NCBI GenBank assembly: GCA_943324745.2
Contig: CALPMT020000002.1
Coordinates: 116,993-180,992 of the forward strand
DNA: 64,000 nt
Direction: 5' to 3'
From: Chitinophaga pinensis
GTDB lineage: Bacteria; Bacteroidota; Bacteroidia; Flavobacteriales_D; Crocinitomicaceae
In this document: positions 51,766 through 60,961 of the stretch, in pieces
How positions within the stretch are numbered: the stretch's first letter is position 1
Layout: the number at the start of each line of letters is the position of its first letter
The notes under the pieces: generated by a model
Told to the model about the DNA's origin: nothing
Databases searched by the model: none
What the model saw: only the letters and a program-made list of their open reading frames with translations
Translations under genes and position numbers: made by a program

Positions 51766-54700
51766 TTAATGCGGTTTTTGTACAAACAAATTCATTACTT
51801 TTTTTAATCCGTCAAAATATAAAACAATATATAAAAAGCATGTAAAAACCCATACAATCAAAATATTAAAACCAAAGGTTCCTACCAATGAACCAAATAA
51901 ATTTTTGGTTGGGGCGAAGAAATGAGTTCTAAAACTAAAAACACTCTCCGTTGATGGGTCCATAAAAATCGGATCTTTTTTCTGAATGATTTGATGATCT
52001 TGTATACTTATCTTATCCTTCTCGGTAGATTTTGTAACGATTTCTGTTAGATAGTCATTCAGATAATCATCTTTTGCTTGCACAAATGCTTTTTGTTTAC
52101 TTGGTTTATCTTGTAATTTGGCTAAAAACAACATTTTTTTACCATTTACTACATTAAAAATTTCCGAATAATAATTTAACAAATCATCTAAAATCCCTTT
52201 TAAACGTTCTCCTTCAGCTTCGTTAAACTCATTGAAATTGAATTTTTCAATATTTTCGATGGATACTCTCGGTACTAATTTTTTCTCTGATTCTAGGGAT
52301 TTACGAATTACCCATAAACGATCTTTCATGATGCTATCGGCAGAGTCTCCAACCACATGAATTAAGGAAATACATTCATCTGTATATTCTTGTAATTTAG
52401 GTATAAAAAATGCTTGTTTGTAACTACACATGCTTTCCTTTTGGTCAAAGTCGAACACTTCGCGCTCTAATGGATTGTTTTTAAATTGATCGACCATTAA
52501 TCCTTCATAGGCCCAACGGGAAACCATTACCTCTGCAATCATTGGTGGTACTTGTTTACCTCCACCAATGGAATCATTTAATTTATCGAAACTAAACATG
52601 GCGCCACCCAATATCATCTGAGGAATTACGATGATTGGAATTAAAATATAGATGGTTACCGCAGAATTAAAACTTGCAGAAATATTAAGTCCTAACAAGT
52701 TTGCAAAACACGAAACCGTGAACAACATCCACCAATAATCCCAATACATTCCTGAAATTCCAACGATACTATTACCAATCAATACAAATAAAAAGGATTG
52801 TACAGCAGATATAGTAAATAGGATCCCTATTTTAGAAATTAAATAACTCGACTTACTTAAATTCAAGAATTTTTCACGCTTTAAAATTTTCTGGTCTCTA
52901 AAAATTTCTTCCGCCGAAACGGTTAAACCAATAAATAGCATGACTATGATACTCATGAAAATAAAAGCAGGAATATTTTCATTGGTTCTAAAAATATAGT
53001 CAGTTCCCGGAATTTCTACGTAACGAATAATGTACGAAAGGACGAGCGCTAACAATGGTGCTTCTAATAAGTTAATCCATAGGTATTGTTTGTTACTAAT
53101 CTTGGAAAATAAATCCCTAGTAGCAAATATTTTAGTTTGTTTTAACCAAGATGGTATACTTAAGCTAAATGAAGGCAACTCTTTAATATCCTCGGAACGT
53201 GTATACATCGCATGTTTATCATACAATTGCTTCCATTGTTCTGGGGTAACTTTTCGGTTCTTTGTGTAATTTCCATAATCATCGACTATTTTCGCCTCTA
53301 TGATATTGAAAATAATTTCTGGGTTTACATTCCCACAAATTAAACATTGTCCTTGGTCTGCATTTACTTGATGGTCCGCTTTTTTAAAGTATACAACTGC
53401 CTCAACTGGATTTCCATAGTAAATTTGATACCCACCTACATCTAAGAAAATAATTTTATCAAACATTTTATAAATATCCGAGGAAGGCTGATGTATTACC
53501 ACAAAAATTAACTTTCCTTTTAAGGTAAGTTCGCGCAATAAATCCATAACATTCTCCGAATCACGGGAGGACAATCCAGAAGTTGGTTCATCGACAAATA
53601 AAACTGCTGGTTCTCGAATTAATTCTAATGCGATGTTTAATCGTTTACGTTGTCCACCTGAAATCGTTTTTTGAAGTGGAGATCCAACCTTCAAATCTTT
53701 ACGTTCCGCTAACCCAAGGTTATTTAACACCTTCATTACCAAATCCGTAATTTCCGAATCTGATAGGTCTTTAAAACATAATTTTGCGTTATAAAATAGG
53801 TTTTCAAAAACGGTTAATTCTTCAATTAACAAATCATCTTGTGGAATATAACCGATTAAGCCTTTTACCTTTTCTTTTTCTGTGTGGATATTAATCCCGT
53901 TGATTAATACTTGTCCCTCAGTAACTGGTTCAATAGCAGAGAGTACATTTAACAAGGTAGTTTTACCTGCTCCAGAAGCACCCATTAATCCGATCAGTTT
54001 ACCCGATCCTTCTGAAATATTGATATCTCGTAATCCAACGGTACCATTAGGGAATGTGAATGCGACATTGTCCGCGTGAAATGATAATTTTAGTCCATCA
54101 TTATCGGCCATAAAATTAGCAACCACATCCGAATAGAAGATTGGTTTTCCTCCAGGTACTTTTACCGTACTACCAGCAGCGAATAAATACATCCGCATTG
54201 GATTTACAGGTAATCCATTTAAGAAAATATCGCTTTTTCCAGTATATTTTAAGAAGTATAAATCTTCTGAAATAACTTTTAGAATGACAATATTTCCGTC
54301 TAATTTGGAAGAAATATGTTTACAAGCAAAGTTCCAAGTTTCATCCGAACTATCAATAACCATGATTTCTGGCACCGATTTAAGTTCTTCTGTTTCTTTT
54401 ACACAAAAATTTACAATTGCCTGGAATTCTGAATCTTCAAATTTAAACACTTCCGAAACTGTGTGGATAATTGCCATACGTTGTTCTGAAAACGAACGAT
54501 CCGCGGCAATCAACTCTAACAAACGGACGAGTACAATTACTTTTTGTTTTTGCGTTAGTGTTTTATTAATCTTTTTACAGATACCTAAAGTTCGCACAGA
54601 ATCTTTCACAGAAGTTAATTTCTTCACGTGATTTCCATCGGCATCTAACTCTACCGGACCAACAAATTCATCATATTGTGCAAGGTATTCCTTTACTAAA

Positions 54701-54825
54701 TCTTCACTTAATTGAAAAACTAAAAATTCTTCTACAAATTTTCGTTCACTTTGTGAAGCGCCATCATCTTGCTTTGCGATAATAGCAAATAATTGCATTA
54801 GTGCTTTTAATATTTCTTCAGACAT
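51766..54825 (-). CDS. ABCG-type transporter with TerB-like N-terminus
   Basis: This 1019-residue half-transporter has an unusual N-terminus: a TerB-like helical domain (about 1-150), then a small beta domain (about 150-240) that may be FHA-like but lacks the canonical FHA signature. The ABC ATPase follows, with Walker A GASGAGKT (282-289), signature SGGQRK (389-394) and Walker B VLFVDEPTSGL (408-418). An ABC-2 membrane domain then covers about 575-760, a soluble insert follows, and a last helix lies near 990. CLICG near residue 494 is a Cys pair. The ABCG group exports or flops lipids and hydrophobic compounds; the cargo is unknown. It sits 141 bp after siaC-like and 15 bp before the adhesin gene. 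Confidence 0.88.
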   Translation of the reverse strand: MSEEILKALMQLFAIIAKQDDGASQSERKFVEEFLVFQLSEDLVKEYLAQYDEFVGPVELDADGNHVKKLTSVKDSVRTLGICKKINKTLTQKQKVIVLVRLLELIAADRSFSEQRMAIIHTVSEVFKFEDSEFQAIVNFCVKETEELKSVPEIMVIDSSDETWNFACKHISSKLDGNIVILKVISEDLYFLKYTGKSDIFLNGLPVNPMRMYLFAAGSTVKVPGGKPIFYSDVVANFMADNDGLKLSFHADNVAFTFPNGTVGLRDINISEGSGKLIGLMGASGAGKTTLLNVLSAIEPVTEGQVLINGINIHTEKEKVKGLIGYIPQDDLLIEELTVFENLFYNAKLCFKDLSDSEITDLVMKVLNNLGLAERKDLKVGSPLQKTISGGQRKRLNIALELIREPAVLFVDEPTSGLSSRDSENVMDLLRELTLKGKLIFVVIHQPSSDIYKMFDKIIFLDVGGYQIYYGNPVEAVVYFKKADHQVNADQGQCLICGNVNPEIIFNIIEAKIVDDYGNYTKNRKVTPEQWKQLYDKHAMYTRSEDIKELPSFSLSIPSWLKQTKIFATRDLFSKISNKQYLWINLLEAPLLALVLSYIIRYVEIPGTDYIFRTNENIPAFIFMSIIVMLFIGLTVSAEEIFRDQKILKREKFLNLSKSSYLISKIGILFTISAVQSFLFVLIGNSIVGISGMYWDYWWMLFTVSCFANLLGLNISASFNSAVTIYILIPIIVIPQMILGGAMFSFDKLNDSIGGGKQVPPMIAEVMVSRWAYEGLMVDQFKNNPLEREVFDFDQKESMCSYKQAFFIPKLQEYTDECISLIHVVGDSADSIMKDRLWVIRKSLESEKKLVPRVSIENIEKFNFNEFNEAEGERLKGILDDLLNYYSEIFNVVNGKKMLFLAKLQDKPSKQKAFVQAKDDYLNDYLTEIVTKSTEKDKISIQDHQIIQKKDPIFMDPSTESVFSFRTHFFAPTKNLFGSLVGTFGFNILIVWVFTCFLYIVLYFDGLKKVMNLFVQKPH

Positions 54826-54912
54826 GCCTTAAAATTGTATTAACTTACTGTACAAAAGTAGTTTAGTAAATTCTTGCTTTGGTTAACGTAACAAAAGCTC
54901 TAATATACAGGA

Positions 54913-54944
54913 AATGCTAGATCGTTTTGAAACCATCTAGCATT
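54913..54944 (-). other. 10-bp hairpin between the SiaC-like gene and the ABC transporter gene
   Basis: AATGCTAGAT and its exact complement ATCTAGCATT (54913-54922 and 54935-54944) enclose a 12-nt loop. No U-run follows, so it is not a classical terminator; it could be a processing or attenuation hairpin. It lies in the only large gap of the chemosensory-adhesin run, which also holds a TACTTTTG box (54860-54853) without a -33 partner. Confidence 0.55.
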
Positions 54945-54966
54945 ATCCAATAACAAGTAGTTGTTA

Positions 54967-55341
54967 TTAATCTTCGATAAACGAAAAAGGTACTTCCACG
55001 ATTTCGGAATATTCCTCGCCCGCTTCTTGCATATCTTCATCATCTTCTTCATAATGCCATTCAATCAATATTTCATTCCCAGCTTCTTGGATCTCTTCTA
55101 ATTTCATTAAAATATCTAAGATAATTTTAGAAGAAGCGGTATTAAAGTAAGTCATTTTAAAAACCACTTTAGTGATAGTATTTGGTGCTTCGCCATATTG
55201 CGCGATCCAATCAAATACTGGTCCGTAGAAAGAAGTAACATCTTCTGGTAAAGATTTTCCTGAAAATTCAAATACTCCTTCATTTTTATCTAAGTGTACT
55301 GCTGGAGTATCTTCTGTTTTTTTAATAATTAATGCTTCCAT
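54967..55341 (-). CDS. SiaC-type regulatory phosphoprotein (DUF1987)
   Basis: The 124-residue protein belongs to DUF1987. In the Pseudomonas Sia system SiaC is phosphorylated by SiaB on a threonine and dephosphorylated by SiaA, and unphosphorylated SiaC binds a target (SiaD, a diguanylate cyclase). The phospho-site motif is present as MTYFNTASSKIILDIL with Thr68, matching the known position. GVFEFSGKSLPEDV is the usual family entry. It is 21 bp downstream of siaB-like. No diguanylate cyclase is in the window, so the output partner must differ or lie elsewhere; the ABC transporter is a candidate. Confidence 0.9.
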   Translation of the reverse strand: MEALIIKKTEDTPAVHLDKNEGVFEFSGKSLPEDVTSFYGPVFDWIAQYGEAPNTITKVVFKMTYFNTASSKIILDILMKLEEIQEAGNEILIEWHYEEDDEDMQEAGEEYSEIVEVPFSFIED

Positions 55342-55362
55342 AGCGATATATAAAATTTAATA

Positions 55363-55980
55363 TTATTGTTCGTTTGAATTTCTACTAATGATGGTTTTCA
55401 ACAAGAAAAAAGAATTATTCTCATCAATTGGCTCAAAATGATATTCCAACGGATTTCCTGTTTTACGTGCAATATCAATAAATCCTAGACCTGCACCTCC
55501 TTTATCCGAAATAGCAGTTTCACGCATTTTTTCTTTATGCAATTGTTTTAATTCATCTTGGTTCAATGAATTAATATTGTCAATTAAACTTTTTAAAGCA
55601 GGAATATTTTCATTTGAAATGCCATTTCCAGAAGTAATAAAATATTGATTTTGATCGTTCCCAATTAAGAAAATTCCAGTTTTAGCCAAACCTTCTTCCA
55701 AACTATCCGAAGCAGTTTGTGCATCGTCGTCTGCATGTTTAGAAATATTCTGTAAGCATTCCACCATCACATGGTATACCTTTTTCTTGATCTTACCATC
55801 TTCTTCCACTTTATCCAGATTTTTTTCTGTCATCGAGGTAAAAGCCTTTGTAATTTCTTGTGTTACTTCCCCTTCATATGCTAATGTTAATTTTTTATCT
55901 AACATCATTTTATGAAACTTCACAACAAAATTCATGTATTCAGATCTATTTGTTGCTCCTGTATTTTTCAATTCTTCCAT
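55363..55980 (-). CDS. SiaB-family protein kinase
   Basis: This 205-residue protein belongs to the GHKL/HATPase-derived SiaB group: HVMVECLQNISKHADD is the N-box and KGGAGLGFIDIARKTG the G-box. The family phosphorylates its SiaC partner on a threonine. The conserved glutamate and Asn (ECLQN) are present, so ATP binding is expected. It lies between the SpoIIE phosphatase and SiaC-like genes (25 and 21 bp apart), the same neighbours as in Pseudomonas. Confidence 0.88.
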   Translation of the reverse strand: MEELKNTGATNRSEYMNFVVKFHKMMLDKKLTLAYEGEVTQEITKAFTSMTEKNLDKVEEDGKIKKKVYHVMVECLQNISKHADDDAQTASDSLEEGLAKTGIFLIGNDQNQYFITSGNGISNENIPALKSLIDNINSLNQDELKQLHKEKMRETAISDKGGAGLGFIDIARKTGNPLEYHFEPIDENNSFFLLKTIISRNSNEQ

Positions 55981-56005
55981 ACCCTAATTATTATATTTCG
56001 TTCGG

Positions 56006-57331
56006 CTAGTATTCTATTCCTATAAATAAAACGTCATCCATTTGCTTATGCACACCTTGCCAAGATTCAAAGAAATTAGACAATGCGTCTTGCACAACAT
56101 TCATTTTTGCAGCTTTATTTTCAACTAATATTTGTCGAATTCGTTTTGGACCTATTTTTTTCAAATCCGTATCATCTGGTCCACCAAATTGATCTGGGTA
56201 ACCATCTGAACATACAAATACACGATCTCCTTTTTCTAGTTGTGTACTTATATTGGTAAATGATTCTCTACCTCTATATTGTACACCACCAATTGGATAT
56301 TTATCTCCTTTTAATTCCTCTAATTCTTCGTCTGCTTGAGCGTTTTTACGAATTATATACAAAGGTCTATGTGCACCTGAAAATTGGAATTCTCCAGTTA
56401 CACGATTAAATAAACACATCCCAACATCCATGCCATCACGTTCATTTTCTCCTCCTTCTTGCCCTTGTCTTAATGTTTTCACAACCGCATCGTGCAATTT
56501 GTCGAGCAATACAGCCGGAGTAGGATTTCCATAATGTACAATTTCTTGAATTAATAACGAACCTATAAGTGACAATAATGCTCCAGGTACACCATGTCCT
56601 GTACAATCTACTGCTGCCACATACACCATATCGTCTTTCGCATAAATAAATGGAAAGTCACCACTTACGATGTCTTTGGGACGAAACAATAAAAAAGAAT
56701 CTGGAAATAAATCTTTCAAAACTAATTCTTTAGGAAGAATGGAGTTTTGAATGCTCTTCGCATAATTGATACTGTCTTGGATCTTTTTTGCTTGGGCTTC
56801 AATCAATATTTTGGTAGCTTCTAATTCTTGTTTTAATGCTCTTTCTCTAAACGTAGCAGTTATCAAATGCGCATTTGTTTCGGTCAATTCTTGAATCTGC
56901 ATCGAAGACATCTCAAGTTCGCCATGCATTTTTTGCACTTTTTTATTCCAAACTAAAAATGTATTCCAAGCAGCTTCGATTGTATTCTTAACTACTGCTT
57001 GCTCCAACGGTAAGTGTATAAATCCATTTGGATGTAAAGTAGCTAATTCAGTAATTAAATCCTCTTTTGTTGTGTCAACCACGAAGAAAATTAACGCATC
57101 GGAGGTTTTACGAATAGTTTCCACCAATTCTTTTGCTTCAATTGCACCTCCAATTTCAGCATCAATAAATAGCGTATTTGGTTGTGTTAATTCAATCGCT
57201 TCACGTGCATTTTGACCATCTGTTGCTACATGAAGTACTTCAAATCCCCAACTTGTTGCATATTCGGTTAATAAAGTAGAAACCGTAAGGTCATCTTCTA
57301 CAATTACTACTTTTAATACTTCTTGATTCAT
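56006..57331 (-). CDS. Receiver-linked PP2C/SpoIIE phosphatase (SiaA-like)
   Basis: This 441-residue protein has an N-terminal receiver domain (1-120, VEDD and Asp57 in LFIDAEIG), a coiled linker (about 130-190) and a SpoIIE-type PP2C phosphatase (about 200-441) with DIVSGDF, AAVDCTGHGVPGALLS, ERDGMDVGMCLF and VCSDGYPDQFGG. In the receiver the conserved Lys of the KP motif is replaced by His (FIHLPLE, residue 106), so phospho-signalling may be altered. By analogy with SiaA it should dephosphorylate the SiaC-like protein. SiaA itself is membrane-bound; here a receiver that could accept a CheY-like signal replaces the membrane part. Confidence 0.88.
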   Translation of the reverse strand: MNQEVLKVVIVEDDLTVSTLLTEYATSWGFEVLHVATDGQNAREAIELTQPNTLFIDAEIGGAIEAKELVETIRKTSDALIFFVVDTTKEDLITELATLHPNGFIHLPLEQAVVKNTIEAAWNTFLVWNKKVQKMHGELEMSSMQIQELTETNAHLITATFRERALKQELEATKILIEAQAKKIQDSINYAKSIQNSILPKELVLKDLFPDSFLLFRPKDIVSGDFPFIYAKDDMVYVAAVDCTGHGVPGALLSLIGSLLIQEIVHYGNPTPAVLLDKLHDAVVKTLRQGQEGGENERDGMDVGMCLFNRVTGEFQFSGAHRPLYIIRKNAQADEELEELKGDKYPIGGVQYRGRESFTNISTQLEKGDRVFVCSDGYPDQFGGPDDTDLKKIGPKRIRQILVENKAAKMNVVQDALSNFFESWQGVHKQMDDVLFIGIEY

Positions 57332-57344
57332 GTGCTTGATTAAA

Positions 57345-57965
57345 TTAATTTGTTTCTTCTTCTTGATTTGATGCTAAGTTTTTTATGTTTTGAATGAATG
57401 AATCGTCAAACAACCAAACAAACTCAGGAGCAAAACTTACGTGGGAAGATTTGAAACTTGTTTTAAAACTAATCAAATATAATTCATTACTAATTTCATG
57501 ATGAATATATTCTTCCAACTCTACATAATTTACCTTACGTAAAGCTGGTACACCTCCATGAATTTTAACTTTTAAGATGTTAGAAAACTGCGTAATTACA
57601 GAAGCTGAAATAATATTATCCACTTCAAGCAAGATACCATCACTCATTTCCGCCATCATTTCCGGACTATTCAAAATTTCAGGAGGTAAGGCCGATTGAC
57701 GTAATTGATTCGCTTCTTCTTCCGAAAAAATCAAACAGCAAACACCATTTAATTCTCCTATCACCTTGGTAATAAGCAATTGAATATTTGTTTGATCTTT
57801 TTTATTTATTTCAGGGGGCGGAGAGCTTAATTGTTTCTCTTGGTCAAATTCTTGCAAAGTAATCGTTTCATTCATAAAGAAAGACAACGATTCAGCTGCT
57901 TTAACAAGTCCTTGAGAAATAATGTCTCTTGCTAATTCTAGCTCTTTTGGTTTTAATTCTAACAT
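57345..57965 (-). CDS. CheC-like chemotaxis phosphatase
   Basis: The 206-residue protein has the CheC/FliY fold: two ExxN-type motifs on helices. The second is intact (LLEVDNIISASVITQFSNIL), while the first (ARDIISQGLVKAAESLS) has lost the canonical Glu and Asn. CheC/CheX phosphatases dephosphorylate CheY-P, often in partnership with CheD, whose gene is three upstream. One active site would still suffice. A scaffold or adaptation role is also possible. It is 20 bp from cheY and 13 bp from the phosphatase gene. Confidence 0.75.
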   Translation of the reverse strand: MLELKPKELELARDIISQGLVKAAESLSFFMNETITLQEFDQEKQLSSPPPEINKKDQTNIQLLITKVIGELNGVCCLIFSEEEANQLRQSALPPEILNSPEMMAEMSDGILLEVDNIISASVITQFSNILKVKIHGGVPALRKVNYVELEEYIHHEISNELYLISFKTSFKSSHVSFAPEFVWLFDDSFIQNIKNLASNQEEETN

Positions 57966-57985
57966 GTGTATTGCAACTTAATTGA

Positions 57986-58348
57986 TTAGGCGAACAAATT
58001 ATCGATACGTTCCACCAAAATCTCTGCAGTAAATGGTTTAACTAAATAATCATCAGCTCCATTACTTCTTCCTTCTTCCACAACATCATCTTGTCCAACA
58101 GCACTCACCATGATAATCTTGGAAGTAAGACCCTCTGCGCGTAATTCTTTCACAATATCGATACCAATCATGTCTGGCAATATGTTGTCCATCGTGATTA
58201 AATCTGGCTCGTGTTCCAATGCTAATTCAATCCCTTGGCTTCCAGTTCCTGCTTGACCAATAACTTCGTATCTCCCTGTTGCAATTAATGCTGAATTAAT
58301 TAACGTTCGCATATATAACGAATCATCTACAATTAATACTTTTCTCAT
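57986..58348 (-). CDS. CheY-like single-domain response regulator
   Basis: The 120-residue receiver has the acidic pair in IVDDSLYM, the phospho-acceptor Asp54 (LITMDNILPDM), Ser/Ala in VSAVGQ, and Lys in YLVKPF. There is no output domain. It should be phosphorylated by CheA, which is outside the window. Its place between cheB and cheC-like fits a chemotaxis or chemosensory CheY; in a cell without flagella its target could be gliding or the Sia module. Confidence 0.92.
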   Translation of the reverse strand: MRKVLIVDDSLYMRTLINSALIATGRYEVIGQAGTGSQGIELALEHEPDLITMDNILPDMIGIDIVKELRAEGLTSKIIMVSAVGQDDVVEEGRSNGADDYLVKPFTAEILVERIDNLFA

Positions 58349-58374
58349 TTATAAATAGTTTTAAAATAGTTATT

Positions 58375-59460
58375 CTACAATACTTTAACCTTACTTAAAA
58401 GTGTTTTTGTTACCTCCGATAAAGGTACCACTTTTTCTACACCTCCACGTTTGATTGCCTCTTTTGGCATCCCGAAAACAACACAAGTTTTTTCATCTTG
58501 TGCAACTGTATATGCACCTGCTTCTTTCATTTCTAACATCCCCACAGCTCCATCATCCCCCATGCCAGTTAAAATTGCACCAACCGCATTTTTTCCAGCG
58601 AAACGAGCAACAGATCTAAATAAAACATCTACTGAAGGACGATGACGATTTACTAATGGGCCATCCATTATTTCTACGTGGTACATGGCACCGCTACGTT
58701 TAACTAACATATGTTTCCCACCTGGAGCAATCAAAACTTGACCACGTATTACTTTATCGCCATTTTCCGCTTCCTTTACTGTTACTTTACATAGATCATT
58801 TAATCGTTTTGCAAACTGTTTGGTAAACATCTCCGGCATGTGTTGTACGACAACAATACCAGGACTATCAGCAGGAAACTCTTCTAAAACGACACGTAAA
58901 GCTTCTGTTCCACCTGTAGATGCACCAATTGCAATAACTGATTCTGTTGTTTGAATCATGCTGGCATATTTGGCTTTGCTAATAATGGCATCCGCAGACA
59001 ATTTAGGTTCAACACCATTACTTGTACGATCCGAACTTAGATTTGATTTTTTACGTATTAGTGCTTGTGCTGCTGCCCTTACCTTACCGCATAATTCAAT
59101 GGTCGATTGTTCTAATAATGCTTTGGTATTTACTTTTGGTTTAGCGATAACTTCTACTGCCCCATATTCTAATGCTAATAATGCAGAATCTGTCCCTTTT
59201 TCTGTCAACGTAGAAATAACAACCACAGGAATTGGATGCTGAGACATTAACTTCTTGAGAAAAGTTAGTCCATCCATACGTGGCATTTCTATGTCTAGCG
59301 TAATAACATCTGGTTTGCATTCTTTGATTCTTTCAACAGCAATGAAAGGATCCGCAGCAACACCTATAATTTCTATCATTGGATCCGTTTCTAAAATGGA
59401 AACCAATGTTTGTCTAACCAAAGCCGAATCGTCTACAATAAGTACTTTTACTTTATCCAT
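58375..59460 (-). CDS. cheB: Chemotaxis protein-glutamate methylesterase CheB
   Basis: This 361-residue protein removes methyl groups from receptor glutamates and deamidates glutamines. The receiver domain (1-120) has Asp56 in [13 protein letters not shown]. The esterase domain (about 165-361) has the catalytic triad in [11 protein letters not shown] (Ser), [14 protein letters not shown] (His) and [10 protein letters not shown] (Asp). Length and order are canonical. It works with CheR and CheD of this cluster to tune the adjacent receptor. Confidence 0.97.
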   Translation of the reverse strand: MDKVKVLIVDDSALVRQTLVSILETDPMIEIIGVAADPFIAVERIKECKPDVITLDIEMPRMDGLTFLKKLMSQHPIPVVVISTLTEKGTDSALLALEYGAVEVIAKPKVNTKALLEQSTIELCGKVRAAAQALIRKKSNLSSDRTSNGVEPKLSADAIISKAKYASMIQTTESVIAIGASTGGTEALRVVLEEFPADSPGIVVVQHMPEMFTKQFAKRLNDLCKVTVKEAENGDKVIRGQVLIAPGGKHMLVKRSGAMYHVEIMDGPLVNRHRPSVDVLFRSVARFAGKNAVGAILTGMGDDGAVGMLEMKEAGAYTVAQDEKTCVVFGMPKEAIKRGGVEKVVPLSEVTKTLLSKVKVL

Positions 59461-59462
59461 AA

Positions 59463-59957
59463 TTACACGCTTTTAGTCAAAAATTTCATCATCACTTGTC
59501 CGGTTCCCGTATGGTATTTTAATTTTCTACCTACAGATCCACCAACATTTTCAGCAATAATTTTAATCCCGTGATTTGCTAATACTTCTTTCGCTATTTC
59601 AATATTTCGCGCGCCGATTTCCATCGAACTATTCATTTGATTTGCGCCACCAAATACTTTTGCGATAAGATCTGAAGTATTAGATCCATTTCGAAGCATT
59701 TTCTCAATCAATTTTTCAGTTGCTATATTACCAAATTTTGGAGATGCTAATCCATTACCATTCCACAGTGGGAGCATGTAATGATTGATGCCTCCAATTT
59801 TCAATCGGGTATCAAATAAACAAACGGCAACACAAGAACCCAAAACAGTATCCACTAAATACGGCTTTTTCTCCGCAAATAATGCAGAAGGATATAAATA
59901 GTGTTTACCTAACTCTTCGTCCATTTTTACCTTTTGTTTATTGAGTAAAAGTTCCAA
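59463..59957 (-). CDS. cheD: Chemoreceptor glutamine deamidase CheD
   Basis: The 164-residue protein has the CheD active-site pattern: [18 protein letters not shown] (catalytic Cys) and GGINHYMLP (His). CheD converts specific receptor glutamines to glutamates, and in Firmicutes/Thermotoga it also activates CheC. A CheC-like gene in the same cluster makes such pairing likely. It follows the His-less kinase by 23 bp and precedes cheB by 2 bp. Confidence 0.95.
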   Translation of the reverse strand: MELLLNKQKVKMDEELGKHYLYPSALFAEKKPYLVDTVLGSCVAVCLFDTRLKIGGINHYMLPLWNGNGLASPKFGNIATEKLIEKMLRNGSNTSDLIAKVFGGANQMNSSMEIGARNIEIAKEVLANHGIKIIAENVGGSVGRKLKYHTGTGQVMMKFLTKSV

Positions 59958-59980
59958 TTTGTTTAAATATTAGTTCCTAA

Positions 59981-60910
59981 TTAAAATAACATATCGTCAT
60001 CATCATTTTCAAACAGAAAATCATTTCCATCCGAAGAGAAAGTTGCATCATTAGAAGTACTAACTTCCAAATTAGGAATCGTCAACGTAAACTCTGTACC
60101 TTGTCCTAATTCACTCTTTAACTGAATTGTACCTTCCAAAATATCCAAAAGTGCTTTTGTGATACATAATCCTAAACCATGTCCTCCATAGGTTTTTGTA
60201 GAACCTTCTTCGATTTGATAAAAACGATCGTATATTTTCTCTTGTTGATCTTTACTTATACCGATACCAGCGTCTCTCACTTTTAGCACCAGTAACTCAT
60301 TTTCTAAGAAACTATCAATTCCAATGGTACCTCCCTCGGCATTAAATTGTATTGCATTTGCAAGTAAATTACTCAAAACCAAATGCAATTTTTCAGCATC
60401 TGTTTTAATTATTTGGTTTGCATCTAAGGTATTTTTCCACGTTAATTTCAACCCTTTTTTATCTATTTTCTTTTGAAATTGATTGATTAAAGATTCTAGT
60501 AAGTGGTGAATTTTTACAGAAATTACAGACAAAGGCGATTCGCCTGCTTCTATTTCAGCAGAAATAAAAATATTTCTCAATTGAAAATCCAAATCAAACG
60601 CTTCGGAAAAAATAAGGGAAGCAAATGATTGCATCATTTCAGGAGACATTTCACCTTCCGAAATATTTTTAGATAATTCCAAAACAGAAGAAATAGGGTT
60701 GTTTATTTCGTTGCGAATATTCGACAAGAAATTACTTTTTAATTTTTCAGAAGCAAGTAACTTTTCATTCACCGCATTTAATTCTGCAGTTAATTTTCGT
60801 TCCTCAATCAAATTAGCAGCATTCTCATCGAGCCTTCTTTTAATTTCAATCAGCAACTCTTCATCTGTTAATTTCGGTGACTTCTTCATTATTTTTGATT
60901 TTATCTTCAT
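59981..60910 (-). CDS. Histidine-kinase-like protein lacking the phospho-accepting His
   Basis: This 309-residue soluble protein has a coiled-coil N-terminus (about 15-75), then a HisKA-like helix pair and a full HATPase domain: NLLANAIQF, VRDAGIGIS, YDRFYQIEEG and GGHGLGLCI. In the H-box the histidine is replaced by Asn: FLSNIRNEINNPISS instead of FxxNxSHExRTP. ATP binding should remain, but autophosphorylation on the usual residue cannot occur. It may act as a scaffold or allosteric partner, or phosphorylate another residue or protein. It is placed between cheR and cheD. Confidence 0.85.
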   Translation of the reverse strand: MKIKSKIMKKSPKLTDEELLIEIKRRLDENAANLIEERKLTAELNAVNEKLLASEKLKSNFLSNIRNEINNPISSVLELSKNISEGEMSPEMMQSFASLIFSEAFDLDFQLRNIFISAEIEAGESPLSVISVKIHHLLESLINQFQKKIDKKGLKLTWKNTLDANQIIKTDAEKLHLVLSNLLANAIQFNAEGGTIGIDSFLENELLVLKVRDAGIGISKDQQEKIYDRFYQIEEGSTKTYGGHGLGLCITKALLDILEGTIQLKSELGQGTEFTLTIPNLEVSTSNDATFSSDGNDFLFENDDDDMLF

Positions 60911-60961
60911 TTAACAAGGCCTAAAAATAGGTAAGTTATTTTGTGAAATTTATGATTTAAA

